From a virus: a DNA stretch of 64,000 nt. A program made the translations under genes and the position numbers. How positions within the stretch are numbered: the first letter of the stretch is position 1; the number at the start of each line of letters is the position of its first letter. The stretch spans positions 153,704-217,703 of IMG/VR virus record IMGVR_UViG_3300017963_000192; one strand, given 5' to 3'. Shown in pieces: positions 9,001 through 16,695 of this stretch. The notes under the pieces are model-generated. The model was given only the letters and a program-made list of their open reading frames with translations. It made no database searches and was not told the origin of the DNA.

Positions 9001-11870
9001 AAAAAGAAACCACAGAAATTTTTTCTAATGACTGGATTGCTGTAAATAAAAACGATGCTTTACCTTTTGGGAATCAAGGTAATTACTATGATGGTTTTTT
9101 TATTGGATGGATTTATGGAGATGGTGCTGTAGGTAATAGATCTACTGGTGAAAGAATCACTTCTTTATGTGTTTCTGAAGAAGCATTTAAAATGGGTATT
9201 GGAGATATTCTTTTAGAAAAGTTGCATATGATAACAGGCGGAAAGCAAAAGTGGATTGATAGAACAGTCGATAAATCAACTTATGAAATGACTATTACCA
9301 ATAAAAAATTAGATGATTATCTTGATTCTTTTGAAGTTAAAAGGAAAGAACACGGTTTACCAAAATTTATTTTTAATAAAGCTAGTGAAGATTTTAGGAA
9401 AGGTTTTCTTGATGGTATTTTATCGAGTGATGGACATATTGAACAATCAACAAAAAATTCATATAGGTTAACCTTTATATCGAGTCATAAAAAAATAGCA
9501 GAGGACATATCAACTCTTTTTGGTATGTATGGTATAAAAAATTCTATTATGTTTAAACAAACTACAGCATCTTTTCCTAACGGAAGAGATTATGATAGGT
9601 TATATAATAGATATACTGTTCGTGTCTCAGATATTCATTCGATGCAACATTTATCTAGTTTACTTTCTTTAAAAAACACTAAAAATGATGAGAGATTAAG
9701 TAGTGTTCAAAACATAGAACCTCGTCATACAATAAACAAAAATAATATTAAAGTTATTAGTGTTGAAGAGACAGATTTGTTTGAAGATGTTTGGGATGTT
9801 TCTGTTTTTGATGATACTCATTGTTTTCAATTAACTCAATGTGTTACTGGAAACTGTGGCGAAGTCCTCCTTCGGGACAAATCTCTCTGCAATTTAACAG
9901 AAGTTGTTATTAAGCCAGAAGATAATTTTGATTCTCTTAAAAGAAAGATAAAAATAGCAACTATGCTAGGTACGTGGCAAGCAGCACTTACAAATTTTAA
10001 ATTTGGTAGTAAAAAATGGAAAGAGAATTGTGACGAAGAAGCATTGTTAGGAGTATCCTTGACTGGTGCTAGAGATCACAAAATATTGGGAACAGTAAAT
10101 GATACTGCAAAGAAATGGATAGCGGATTTAAAGCACATAGCTATTGCGACCAATAAGAAAATTGCACCAAAGATTGGAATTAATAGAGCCGCCGCAATTA
10201 CCTGTATAAAACCATCTGGATGTTTGTCTGTAGATTCTTTAATTACTACAAACGAAGGTATTTTAGAATTACAAGAAATAGGAGATGTTGTTGGAGATGC
10301 TTGGCAAGATCATAAAATTTATGTTGAGCAAGAGAATTCCGCAGAACTATCAACTAAATTTCATGTTAATGGAGAAAGTCCTACTAAACTTATTCATATG
10401 AGTTCAGGAGTTGTGTTGGAATCTACTTTAAATCACAAATTTAGGGTTATGGAAAAAGGCGAGTATGTTTGGAAAGAGGCGAGGGATATAATAAACGGGG
10501 ATTGTCTTCCTTATAAAATTGGGGGGTATGCGGGAGGTTCTTACCAAGAGTTAACAAAAGTTTCTCCTCCGTATTGTAATGTTAAAGAAATATTACAACC
10601 AGAGAAATTAGAAGAAGATTTAGCATACGTTCTTGGACTGTATGCTGGAGATGGTAGTACTCATAAAAAAGGCATACGTATAGCAGGACATATTGATAAG
10701 AAAGAAAGTTTGTATAAAGCATCAGAAATTATTAAAAGATTTTTTAATATAGATTGTATTATTTATGAAAGAACATCTGGAAATAATGCTGATTTGTATG
10801 CAAATTCTACTTTTTTATTATCTTTTTTAAGAGCTAATGATTTAGTTAAAAATAAAACAGAACATGTTGAGATTCCATTGGTTATTAGAAAATCTCCTGC
10901 TTCAGTAATAAAAGCATTTGTAGACGGTTTGTTTGATGCAGATGGTTGTGAGTCTTCTAGTGGATACAAAATATTATGTACTGTGTCTGAAAAGTTAGCA
11001 AAACAACTACCTGTAGTTTTAAGATGTCTTGGATATGCTTGTTCTTGTAAATTAATGCCTCCAACGAAATCTTCATTAGGTAATAGGATGAGGTATAGAA
11101 TTACAATTGTGAGAGGAAGAGATGGGGAATACAACAAAAGTGGTCTTGGAAAATACTATAAAATGTTGGATGATTTCAATATGAAAAATTTCATACCAGA
11201 TATTGTTGAGTATGTTGAAGATAGTCATAGTAACACAGCAGATTTGGAAGTTCCTAATAATAATACATATATTGCCAATTCTTATGTTAGTCATAATACT
11301 GTATCCTTATTAGTTGATTGTTCACCAGGGGCACATACTCGGCAAACAAGCACGGGATATTATATAAGGAGAGTTAGAATATCAGCTACTGACCCACTAT
11401 GTTCATTGTTAAGGGAACAAGGTATTCCAGCACTTCCAGAAGTTGGGCAATCAAAAGATAATTGCAGTACATTTGTTTTAGAATTCCCTTGCAAAGCACC
11501 AAAAGGGGCTAAAACAAAATATGGAGAAACAGCAAAAGAACAATTAGAATATTGGAAGATGTATAGAGATTTTTATTGTGAACACAACCCATCAATAACA
11601 ATTTCTGTTAAAGAGGATGAGTGGTTAGATACAGCAGCGTGGGTTTATAAAAATTTTGATAATATTGGAGGATTGACTTTTTTGCCATCTAGCGATCATG
11701 TATATCAACTAGCTCCTTATGAGGATATTGATAGAGAAGAATATGAAAAAAGATTAAAAGATTTTCCTAAAAATATAGATTTTAGTGTATTATCAAAATA
11801 TGAAAAAGAAGATGCAACGGAAGGTGCTAGAGAGTTTGCTTGTTCTGGAGACAAGTGCGAATTAGTCTAA
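6060..11870 (+). CDS. nrdJ: Class II (adenosylcobalamin-type) ribonucleotide reductase with four inteins
   Basis: Reduces ribonucleotides to deoxyribonucleotides for phage DNA synthesis. The 1936-aa precursor contains four inteins (residues 92-397, 497-766, 905-1265, 1388-1746); removing them leaves 640 aa, close to the monomeric Lactobacillus-type enzyme. Joined exteins show the family landmarks: NCAF, GGRASGPEPL, NPCGE followed 11 residues on by LCNL (thiyl cysteine, its glutamate neighbour and the partner redox cysteine), KPSGTVSLL, and a C-terminal C-x4-C tail (ACSGDKC) as in enzymes that need no separate radical subunit. No nrdB-like gene is visible nearby, which fits B12 dependence. GGAG lies 11 bases before the ATG. 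Splicing must be efficient at all four sites for activity. Class assignment is from motifs and the C-terminal cysteine pair. Confidence 0.93.
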   Translation: MNKNVFKTAFQEFIFVRTYSRWLDKENRRETWEEAVDRYCTYMKEKHGDKISDKEYKDVHDSILNMEVMPSMRAMWVAGKALDIENFSGYNCLGEDTEFVTDKGVKSFRDFKDGDKIVVLTHKNNWKKAVVKNFGKQKLNKITYGLGGRGLDNIVYATEDHRWFLNDSEEVVTEIKEKDNLLKSCYRKTFDFDSATPEEKTYWCYGFVYGDGTKIKRNGEYKHSLVRLLGDKKIYLNRFEEVGFKTSVSDSIDGGCYAYTGEYLKTLPKIEKEPLGKIEAFVDGLLCADGGRKYVKDNFYFCNIQQSGEEGISFIRKAFPMCGYFIVREDDYTGETTNYGERNKTIRFSFNNPYATEYNSLYTVRKIDVSYKEEDVWCLVVEDDKSFVLKNGLVTGNCAFTTIQNLKDFAEILYILMNGTGVGFSVERKFVNNLPLIQEVNTNEAKEMITFADSKLGWAKGYEKVLNCLWNGIDFECDYSKIRPRGSRLKTFGGRACLTGNTVVYKDRKKSRGCNEITIKDLYDMKVSGKRKHFSESNQPGPSHFNKVKLRSLDEESGVFFRNQLIDVVDNGVAPIFEIVTESGYKIKATSNHRFMKDTGEWCYVSDFSNGDLIAINGSKEKKTGVCIDCGIFVSRRAIRCRSCANKNQQKNDCLPTTVRQRKECQKDKKDFCELCKHNGSVSKLQVHHKDGNPYNNKKENKQTLCEKCHRKEDARRTTFGNPYSHRYLSYDKIVSVDYVGKEQVYDLVMEAPNHNFVANGFVSHNSGPEPLKNLVDFTTDIVEQNRGYRIQPIDAHDICCKIAEIVVVGGTRRSALLSLSDLTDNQMAHAKSGEFWNTAPQRSMSNNSVSYTRKPDMVSFLDEWKNLYKSKSGERGFFNRVATQKKASENDRRDGSKVIGTNPSLRKGTKIITTDGLLNIEDLEGKEFDIINLNGKVSKAKCWLSGKSKKLYRVKFVGGHEYYCTAEHKWPVYEDGEYFKKETTEIFSNDWIAVNKNDALPFGNQGNYYDGFFIGWIYGDGAVGNRSTGERITSLCVSEEAFKMGIGDILLEKLHMITGGKQKWIDRTVDKSTYEMTITNKKLDDYLDSFEVKRKEHGLPKFIFNKASEDFRKGFLDGILSSDGHIEQSTKNSYRLTFISSHKKIAEDISTLFGMYGIKNSIMFKQTTASFPNGRDYDRLYNRYTVRVSDIHSMQHLSSLLSLKNTKNDERLSSVQNIEPRHTINKNNIKVISVEETDLFEDVWDVSVFDDTHCFQLTQCVTGNCGEVLLRDKSLCNLTEVVIKPEDNFDSLKRKIKIATMLGTWQAALTNFKFGSKKWKENCDEEALLGVSLTGARDHKILGTVNDTAKKWIADLKHIAIATNKKIAPKIGINRAAAITCIKPSGCLSVDSLITTNEGILELQEIGDVVGDAWQDHKIYVEQENSAELSTKFHVNGESPTKLIHMSSGVVLESTLNHKFRVMEKGEYVWKEARDIINGDCLPYKIGGYAGGSYQELTKVSPPYCNVKEILQPEKLEEDLAYVLGLYAGDGSTHKKGIRIAGHIDKKESLYKASEIIKRFFNIDCIIYERTSGNNADLYANSTFLLSFLRANDLVKNKTEHVEIPLVIRKSPASVIKAFVDGLFDADGCESSSGYKILCTVSEKLAKQLPVVLRCLGYACSCKLMPPTKSSLGNRMRYRITIVRGRDGEYNKSGLGKYYKMLDDFNMKNFIPDIVEYVEDSHSNTADLEVPNNNTYIANSYVSHNTVSLLVDCSPGAHTRQTSTGYYIRRVRISATDPLCSLLREQGIPALPEVGQSKDNCSTFVLEFPCKAPKGAKTKYGETAKEQLEYWKMYRDFYCEHNPSITISVKEDEWLDTAAWVYKNFDNIGGLTFLPSSDHVYQLAPYEDIDREEYEKRLKDFPKNIDFSVLSKYEKEDATEGAREFACSGDKCELV
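6333..7250 (+). mobile_element. Intein 1 of ribonucleotide reductase (LAGLIDADG type), 306 aa
   Basis: Starts with Cys (CLGEDTEF) and ends LVTGN before extein Cys (CAFTT). The splicing N-block has GEDTEFVTDKG; a block-B-like T-x-x-H is seen as TEDHRW. A two-motif LAGLIDADG endonuclease is inserted (YGFVYGDGT and AFVDGLLCADGG). The +1 residue is the cysteine of the NCAF motif of the reductase, predicted to be a redox cysteine. The penultimate residue is Gly rather than the usual His, which is seen in some active inteins. Confidence 0.92.
7548..8357 (+). mobile_element. Intein 2 of ribonucleotide reductase (HNH type), 270 aa
   Basis: Starts CLTGNTVV and ends GFVSHN before extein Ser, restoring GGRA-SGPEP. 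The C-terminal block is canonical (NHNFVANGFVSHN). Instead of LAGLIDADG it carries a Cys-rich HNH nuclease: a CIDC/CRSC zinc pair, then CELC, LQVHHKDGNPYNN and CEKCH. It is thus of a different endonuclease lineage from the other three inteins in this gene. Confidence 0.92.
8772..9854 (+). mobile_element. Intein 3 of ribonucleotide reductase (LAGLIDADG type), 361 aa
   Basis: Begins with Ser (SLRKGTKIITTDG) and ends CVTGN before Cys of CGEV. The +1 cysteine is the predicted thiyl-radical cysteine of the NPCGE motif, so the unspliced enzyme cannot be active. LAGLIDADG motifs are WIYGDGAV and GFLDGILSSDGHI. The first exon codons after it (9855-9890) use GTC, CTC, CGG and GAC, unlike the AT-rich surroundings. 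Confidence 0.9.
10221..11297 (+). mobile_element. Intein 4 of ribonucleotide reductase (LAGLIDADG type), 359 aa
   Basis: Begins CLSVDSLITTNEG and ends NSYVSHN before extein Thr, restoring KPSG-TVSLL, the conserved phosphate-binding loop of the reductase. LAGLIDADG motifs are LGLYAGDGST and AFVDGLFDADGCE. Canonical C-terminal splice block with penultimate His. Confidence 0.92.
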
Positions 11871-11882
11871 AGGAGAATTAAT

Positions 11883-12563
11883 ATGAAACAATTATTGGAT
11901 TTAACTAATGTTTCTACTAAAAGATGTTTTATAGTTGGAGAACTTAATGGTAATTATGATATTCTTATGAGGATGTTGTATGAACAAAGATTCTCTCACA
12001 ACGATACTCTTATTGTTACTGGTGATTTTTTTAATGTAGATTATATTAAATCGATAGATGCTACTGTCTTTTTAAGGAATTCTATGAATTGTTATTCTGT
12101 AAAGGGTAGCAAAGAAATCAGGCTATTGGAAAATCTGGAAAATCAAGACAAAGTTGAAGATGTTCATAACAAATTACAGGGAAAACTGAAAGAGCCATTA
12201 GTTGAATTCATAAAAGAACTCCCTTTAATAATTAAGATTAGGGATTATTATATCATTAATGCTGGTGTTGATCCCTCAAAAACATTAGATGAACAGGATT
12301 TGGAGGTGTTTTATAGTATAGGAGAGTATGATAAAGATAGTCGTTTCTATCAATATCCTAATCCAGAGGGATCTTCTTGGTATAATACACCATATTTAGT
12401 AGAGGGAAAGCATGTTAAGATATGTTTCAGTAAGATTTATCTAGATGATATTGAAGTTCCGGCAGGATATAATTTAGGCACTAATTCTCAAGTTCAGCCA
12501 TTACTGAGGACTTTAATTCTTGATAAAACACAAGAAATTCCAGTTATTATTAAGACAAAGTAG
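11883..12563 (+). CDS. Degenerate PPP-type metallophosphoesterase-like protein
   Basis: 226 aa that keeps the scaffold of phage/lambda-type Ser/Thr phosphatases or ApaH-like enzymes but not the catalytic residues. The usual GDIHGN is GELNGN (residues 18-23), the GDxxxRG block is TGDFFNVD (46-53), and the GNHE block is replaced by KGSKE (about 76-80). A late INAGVDP (about 130) matches the usual HAG(I/V)xP block with His replaced by Asn. Most metal-binding Asp and His residues are missing, so phosphatase activity is unlikely and a binding or scaffolding role is inferred. It follows the RNR gene by 12 bases with AAGGAG upstream. Confidence 0.6.
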   Translation: MKQLLDLTNVSTKRCFIVGELNGNYDILMRMLYEQRFSHNDTLIVTGDFFNVDYIKSIDATVFLRNSMNCYSVKGSKEIRLLENLENQDKVEDVHNKLQGKLKEPLVEFIKELPLIIKIRDYYIINAGVDPSKTLDEQDLEVFYSIGEYDKDSRFYQYPNPEGSSWYNTPYLVEGKHVKICFSKIYLDDIEVPAGYNLGTNSQVQPLLRTLILDKTQEIPVIIKTK

Positions 12564-12600
12564 ACTTAACATTTAAGAAATAATTCTTATATTTTATTTG

Positions 12601-12606
12601 TATAAT
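12601..12606 (+). promoter_or_regulatory. Possible -10 element TATAAT
   Basis: A perfect TATAAT lies in the 63-base gap before the next gene, preceded by TTG, but no convincing -35 box is at 16-18 bases. A small inverted repeat TAAGAA/TTCTTA (12574-12589) lies just upstream. Weak evidence. Confidence 0.3.
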
Positions 12607-12626
12607 GAATTAGGAGGACTTTTAGA

Positions 12627-13076
12627 ATGAATAGAAAAAATTGGAACAGTTCAGATATGGAATATATTGTACCATTATACAGAATGGCTATGTCAAGAGT
12701 TCCTAATGAGAAAATAGCAGATTGGTTGGCTGTAAATGGAATGAGATATTCAAATCAACTAGTTAAAAGGACTTTGAGGATGGCTGCAAGGGAAGATTTA
12801 ATAGATTATCTCATCAAGGAAGAAGAAATAAACCTTGGTGATGATATTAAATCAAGAATGACTGCAAGGATAGGAAAGGTTATAGGTATTAGACCAGATG
12901 GTGATACTATTGAAGTTAAATGGGAAACGGGTGGAAGACAACTTCTATCAAAAGAAAGCGTTTTCAAATTAAGGACTAAAGAAATTGTTGAAACTAAAGA
13001 CTTTTCAAAAGTTTGTACTCCAAAGGATGACACATATAAGAAAATGGAAGAACAAAATATTTACCCAAAAGGATAA
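12627..13076 (+). CDS. Unknown protein with HTH-like N-terminus and small beta domain, 149 aa
   Basis: GGAGGA at 12613-12618 precedes the ATG. Residues 5-65 are helical and resemble a homeodomain-like fold. Residues about 78-118 (GKVIGIRPDGDTIEVKWETG) have the alternating pattern of an SH3-like barrel. Possibly nucleic-acid binding. Not recognised. Confidence 0.6.
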   Translation: MNRKNWNSSDMEYIVPLYRMAMSRVPNEKIADWLAVNGMRYSNQLVKRTLRMAAREDLIDYLIKEEEINLGDDIKSRMTARIGKVIGIRPDGDTIEVKWETGGRQLLSKESVFKLRTKEIVETKDFSKVCTPKDDTYKKMEEQNIYPKG

Positions 13077-13081
13077 AAATA

Positions 13082-13210
13082 ATGAGACCTGATTTAAAGG
13101 ATATGCAAAGTGCTGAAATTTATAGAAGGCTTGATGAAAGATTAAAAAAGAAAAAAGAAAAAGAGATTAAAGAATCTCAAGATACTCAATCAAAAGAAAA
13201 TGAAGATTAA
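13082..13210 (+). CDS. Unknown highly charged small protein, 42 aa
   Basis: Opens five bases after the previous stop. Short helical protein rich in Lys and Glu (LKKKKEKEIKES). Nothing else to identify it; real gene status rests on tight spacing in the operon, and its ribosome site (AAAAGGATAAAA, overlapping the previous stop) is modest. Confidence 0.4.
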   Translation: MRPDLKDMQSAEIYRRLDERLKKKKEKEIKESQDTQSKENED

Positions 13211-13240
13211 ACCTATTAAAATTTAAAGGAGATATATGAT

Positions 13241-13402
13241 ATGGAAAGATTAGATGAAAACAGCACTAAATTTAAGGTTCAGAAACTTATTGAAGGTATG
13301 ATAACGAGAGTTTTCAATGGTTCTGTTCCAGAAACTACATTAATCCCCGTTGTGGAGGAAATTGACAAACTCTATAAAGAGGGGAAAGAAAATATAACAT
13401 AA
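13241..13402 (+). CDS. Unknown small protein, 53 aa
   Basis: AAAGGAGA at 13225-13232 sits eight bases before the ATG, a good ribosome site. The sequence is mixed helical with no motif. Located between the unknown SH3-like gene and the nucleotidyltransferase gene. Confidence 0.5.
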   Translation: MERLDENSTKFKVQKLIEGMITRVFNGSVPETTLIPVVEEIDKLYKEGKENIT

Positions 13403-13412
13403 GAACATAGGA

Positions 13413-14348
13413 ATGAGCATATTAGATTATCAGCACGACACATTGTCTCCAAGAATTTGGAGATCAACTGGAGAGTTACGACAAGGTGTTCAGGAATTTA
13501 TATTTGATTCTTTAAAAGCTTTTTTTGAGCATGAAGATATTACTGGTTGGGAAGAGTTTGTTAAAAGAATCTACATAGGTAGCAGTCTCGCTACCTATTT
13601 TTATACTGAAACATCTGATTTAGATGTTAAAGTCATAGTAGATGTTGATTCATTCAGAGAAAACAATAAAAGAATGGAAAGTCTCTTTGATGATGATATC
13701 TTAGAATACTTGATAGATGCTGGACGAAAGAGTTACTGGTTAACCGCTATGGTTCCAGGGACTTTACATGTCCTAGACTTTTATTTTTATTCTACAACTG
13801 AAGCTAAAGAAATAAACCTATTAAAATATGATAGTCTATATGATGTTATTGAAAACAAGTGGATAAAAGAACCTAAAAAATTAATAGGAGGGTTATCTCC
13901 TATTGCTGTTTTAAATTTTGCTAAAGAAAAAGCACAGCCATATCTAGATAGTCTAACTTTAAACATAGCTAAAACAAAGAGAGACACTATTGATTTAATG
14001 GTCCTCATAGATTATCTAAAAACTTTGGATGGTGATGATTTAAGTAGTTATGCAATGGCTGTTGTAGAAAGTTTAGATGTGGTTAACAATGATATTGAAG
14101 AATTAATTGAAGATCGTGATATCATAAGGAATTTAAGACACACGACTTTTGAAAAGAAAGAACTACGTTCAGAATTAGAAAAAATAATGGGTTCAATTAA
14201 CTACTCAGATGAGAATCTTATTTTTAAAGTTCTTCAGCGTTATGGTTATATGAGAATTTTATCGGAGATAAAAGAATTATTTAGAGATAAGCACATATCT
14301 CTAGAAGAAATACCTGAACTTGCAGAAATTTTAAACATAAGGGAGTAA
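13413..14348 (+). CDS. Nucleotidyltransferase-fold protein, 311 aa
   Basis: Residues 51-70 contain the polymerase-beta-type signature GSS-x10-SDLD (IYIGSSLATYF then TSDLDVKVIVD), and a third acidic residue appears in HVLDFYFY near 125. These three carboxylates coordinate the two metals in nucleotidyltransferases that add nucleotides to RNA, proteins or small molecules. The remaining ~180 residues are helical, as in tRNA-modifying or antitoxin-type family members. Substrate unknown. The ribosome site is weak (AGGA abuts the ATG). Confidence 0.62.
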   Translation: MSILDYQHDTLSPRIWRSTGELRQGVQEFIFDSLKAFFEHEDITGWEEFVKRIYIGSSLATYFYTETSDLDVKVIVDVDSFRENNKRMESLFDDDILEYLIDAGRKSYWLTAMVPGTLHVLDFYFYSTTEAKEINLLKYDSLYDVIENKWIKEPKKLIGGLSPIAVLNFAKEKAQPYLDSLTLNIAKTKRDTIDLMVLIDYLKTLDGDDLSSYAMAVVESLDVVNNDIEELIEDRDIIRNLRHTTFEKKELRSELEKIMGSINYSDENLIFKVLQRYGYMRILSEIKELFRDKHISLEEIPELAEILNIRE

Positions 14349-14349
14349 C

Positions 14350-15630
14350 ATGGAAAAGCAAGCAGGGAAAATTCTAGATTTCTTTAAATCTTTTTTTAGT
14401 AACAAGATTGAAGATATTGGTACGGAGCCTTCTTTGACAGAAGAAGAACAAGCCAAAGAAAAAGAACTTGAAGTAGAAACCACTCAGGAAAAGATAGACG
14501 AAAGGGAAGAGCAAGGAATTCCAGAAGAACAACCCCCAATAGATAACGAAGTTTTAATTGATGATATTGAAGAAGAAACAGGAGAAGTTGAAAAACATCC
14601 TTATAAGATAATCTTACCTCCAGAACTAGAAGCACGATTAGGTGATCCCGCAGTAGATCACTCATATTCAGCTTTAAAATATTTAGAGAGTCTCGGATAC
14701 AAGACGTTTCGTTTTGTTGTAAATCCAGCATCTTCTCACAAATCCGATATTTGTGATGAGATAGCGAAAAAGAATCCTTGGGAACTTACACCACATCTAC
14801 AAAATGCTGTAGCAGAGGCCAATGCAAAAGGATATCCTGTTGCTCCGATATTTTTTTTGACTCATGTCAACTCTTGGGGTTATTTGTGGGTACATGCACC
14901 TACAAGTATTGACCAGATTCCTAATAATGCCCCTGGAATTCATATGTATGATGACCAAGAAGATATTGATTATGATAAGGATCAATTATTAACTTTTTTG
15001 GAGGATGTTATTGTTGATAGATATACGTTAGCACCAGACATGTTTGAAACGATTACACCAGTAGGTGAACTACACAAAGAACTGTTTGAAGAGGAAGGTC
15101 CCTTTAGTTTTGAAACAGTTGAACCTACTGGAGAAAAAAGTACAAGGTTTTTTTCCAATAAAAATAAAGTAAAATATGGGGAATATAATAATGACGAAAC
15201 AGTTAAGCATTCTGGAGATGTTCCAACAAGATGTTTTTCCAATAATGACATAATAAAAAAATCTGATTCTAATTGGATAGAATCAGTTAAGCCTATTAAA
15301 ACTAGGAAGAACACATTTATAAGAAACGAAATAGGATTGGTTCAACTTATTCCTAAAGGCAGTATAGGAATTCAGATTGGTATTTATAATGATATTGCTA
15401 AAATATTCTTTTCTGATTTAGAAAGAGCGATATTAGTACCTAAAAATAGTGTAAAAATTGTAGAATTAAAAGAATCTGATAAAAATGAAGTTGACAGAGG
15501 AATGTTTGTGTCTATAGATGGAGACTTAGCATTGGCAATGGGAATGATGGATGAGAATCTTCTTGTCTATGAGCCAGAATATGAAGATTATGTAGGTACA
15601 GATGAATGGCGGCTATTAGAGATCGTTTAA
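14350..15630 (+). CDS. Unknown protein with acidic N-terminus and internal repeat, 426 aa
   Basis: Begins one base after the previous stop. Residues 20-85 are strongly acidic (EEEQAKEKELEVE and similar) and probably disordered. Residues 85-230 form a globular part with SHKSDICDE and an H-x-N-x-W-G-Y-L-W-V-H segment. Two related copies of a ~25-residue segment (TVEPTGEKSTRFFSN near 258 and TVKHSGDVPTRCFSN near 285) form an internal repeat. The C-terminus is beta-rich. The family is not recognised; a virion-assembly role is conceivable but unsupported. Confidence 0.6.
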   Translation: MEKQAGKILDFFKSFFSNKIEDIGTEPSLTEEEQAKEKELEVETTQEKIDEREEQGIPEEQPPIDNEVLIDDIEEETGEVEKHPYKIILPPELEARLGDPAVDHSYSALKYLESLGYKTFRFVVNPASSHKSDICDEIAKKNPWELTPHLQNAVAEANAKGYPVAPIFFLTHVNSWGYLWVHAPTSIDQIPNNAPGIHMYDDQEDIDYDKDQLLTFLEDVIVDRYTLAPDMFETITPVGELHKELFEEEGPFSFETVEPTGEKSTRFFSNKNKVKYGEYNNDETVKHSGDVPTRCFSNNDIIKKSDSNWIESVKPIKTRKNTFIRNEIGLVQLIPKGSIGIQIGIYNDIAKIFFSDLERAILVPKNSVKIVELKESDKNEVDRGMFVSIDGDLALAMGMMDENLLVYEPEYEDYVGTDEWRLLEIV

Positions 15631-15779
15631 GAAAGATACTCGAACAGGATTTAATATTAGAATTTAAAGATCACAACGCCCTAGAAAACCAAGAGAAATG
15701 GAACGCCACCCTAAAAATTATTAAAACCAAAATTGAAAGTGTTATAGACAAGATAGAAGATGTTTATAAATCTCAATGA
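15606..15779 (+). CDS. Unknown helical protein, 57 aa
   Basis: Overlaps the end of the preceding gene by 25 bases in another frame and meets the converging minus-strand gene tail to tail with a 7-base overlap. Charged, helical throughout, ending in IESVIDKIEDVYKSQ. No recognisable motif. It explains the sequence between 15631 and 15779. Confidence 0.5.
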   Translation: MAAIRDRLRKILEQDLILEFKDHNALENQEKWNATLKIIKTKIESVIDKIEDVYKSQ

Positions 15780-16360
15780 AACTTTGAATTGAACGAAGCT
15801 ATTGTCATAATTAAATCCTCATTGTCAATGAATTCTTCCAAAGAAGATAAGTTTTGATGTGTTGATCCTTTTCTAACATATTCTTTTATTTGCAACATTT
15901 GATTTATCCTTGTAAAAGGATTATTGCAAGTTTTGTGCATATAAAGAAGATCTCCTAACCGTTTTCTTTTTAGCAATTTAATTATTGTATTTAAGAATGT
16001 TGAGTCTGGGAATGGCGGGGTATAAATATAATACCCTCCGTTCGGTATTCTTTTTAGTAATTTATATTTTTCAAGACGTTTTATACGGTATTCTTGAGAT
16101 GTTTCGGTAGTACCTAATGCCTCTGATAGAAAGTTTAAACTAGGATTACATATAGGATTTTTATGTTTCCTTACTTGAATGTCTGATAAATCTTTTAAAA
16201 TATAATAAGTTTCTTTATCCTGGGCAGATAAAACTTTATATCCGAATCTAATATACATTATGGGATTAACGGGATTACCAATATTAAGTTCTTCGAGAAC
16301 AGTATCAATCCTAGATTGCCCACCATTTGATGTAATCAAATACCAATCTTTATCTTTCAT
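15773..16360 (-). CDS. Winged-helix DNA-binding protein, putative regulator or replication initiator
   Basis: 195 aa and the only minus-strand gene in the left 46 kb. Residues 75-115 form a helix-turn-helix with wing (NPSLNFLSEALGTTETSQEY, then RIKRLEKYKLLKRIPNGGYYIY), the pattern of winged-helix repressors and plasmid-type initiators: recognition helix, then a two-strand wing. It diverges from a ribbon-helix-helix gene across a 145-base AT-rich gap containing a candidate promoter. That arrangement resembles a genetic switch or a self-regulated control gene, but the role is inferred. Confidence 0.6.
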   Translation of the reverse strand: MKDKDWYLITSNGGQSRIDTVLEELNIGNPVNPIMYIRFGYKVLSAQDKETYYILKDLSDIQVRKHKNPICNPSLNFLSEALGTTETSQEYRIKRLEKYKLLKRIPNGGYYIYTPPFPDSTFLNTIIKLLKRKRLGDLLYMHKTCNNPFTRINQMLQIKEYVRKGSTHQNLSSLEEFIDNEDLIMTIASFNSKFH

Positions 16361-16500
16361 GCCATAGTGTTGTATGTTATTTTATTTTGTAAGAAAAACC
16401 TAATATCTTTTTAATGCAGAAATAAAGCAACAAAAATTTTTAAAATTAATATTTTTTTATTGTATTTTATTTTGTTTAATATATTGTTGTCACATACAAT
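16361..16500. promoter_or_regulatory. Divergent control region with repeat and inverted repeat
   Basis: AT-rich gap between divergent genes. It contains a direct repeat TATTTTATTTTGT (about 16379 and 16454). On the + strand, TTGTTT (16472-16477), 17 bases and TACAAT (16495-16500) form a candidate promoter. An inverted repeat ATATTGT/ACAATAT (16481-16502) overlaps its -10 element and could be an operator. Transcription would begin close to 16507, leaving only a very short leader. Confidence 0.45.
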
Positions 16501-16522
16501 ATGATTGGAGGATATGAAATTA

Positions 16523-16693
16523 ATGGGAAGAAAGAAAATAAATCCTGCGAGCAAGGCGGTAGTTGCTTCTTTTTCAGTAAGCCCACAACATGTTAAGATG
16601 ATAGATGCCCTTGTAAAAAAAGAGAAGAAAGGTAAGTCAGTTTTAATTCAGAATTTAATAGAAAAAGAATACACCAAAAAAATAGGTAAATAG
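16523..16693 (+). CDS. Small ribbon-helix-helix-like protein, 56 aa
   Basis: GGAGG is at 16507-16511. The ATG at 16523 (MGRKKINPASK) is preferred over one at 16514, which is only two bases away from it. The pattern basic start, beta strand (VVASFSV), helix (SPQHVKMIDALVKKEKK) and second helix (KSVLIQNLIEKEY) matches RHH repressors. It lies opposite the winged-helix gene and may help to control that region. Confidence 0.55.
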   Translation: MGRKKINPASKAVVASFSVSPQHVKMIDALVKKEKKGKSVLIQNLIEKEYTKKIGK

Positions 16694-16695
16694 CA

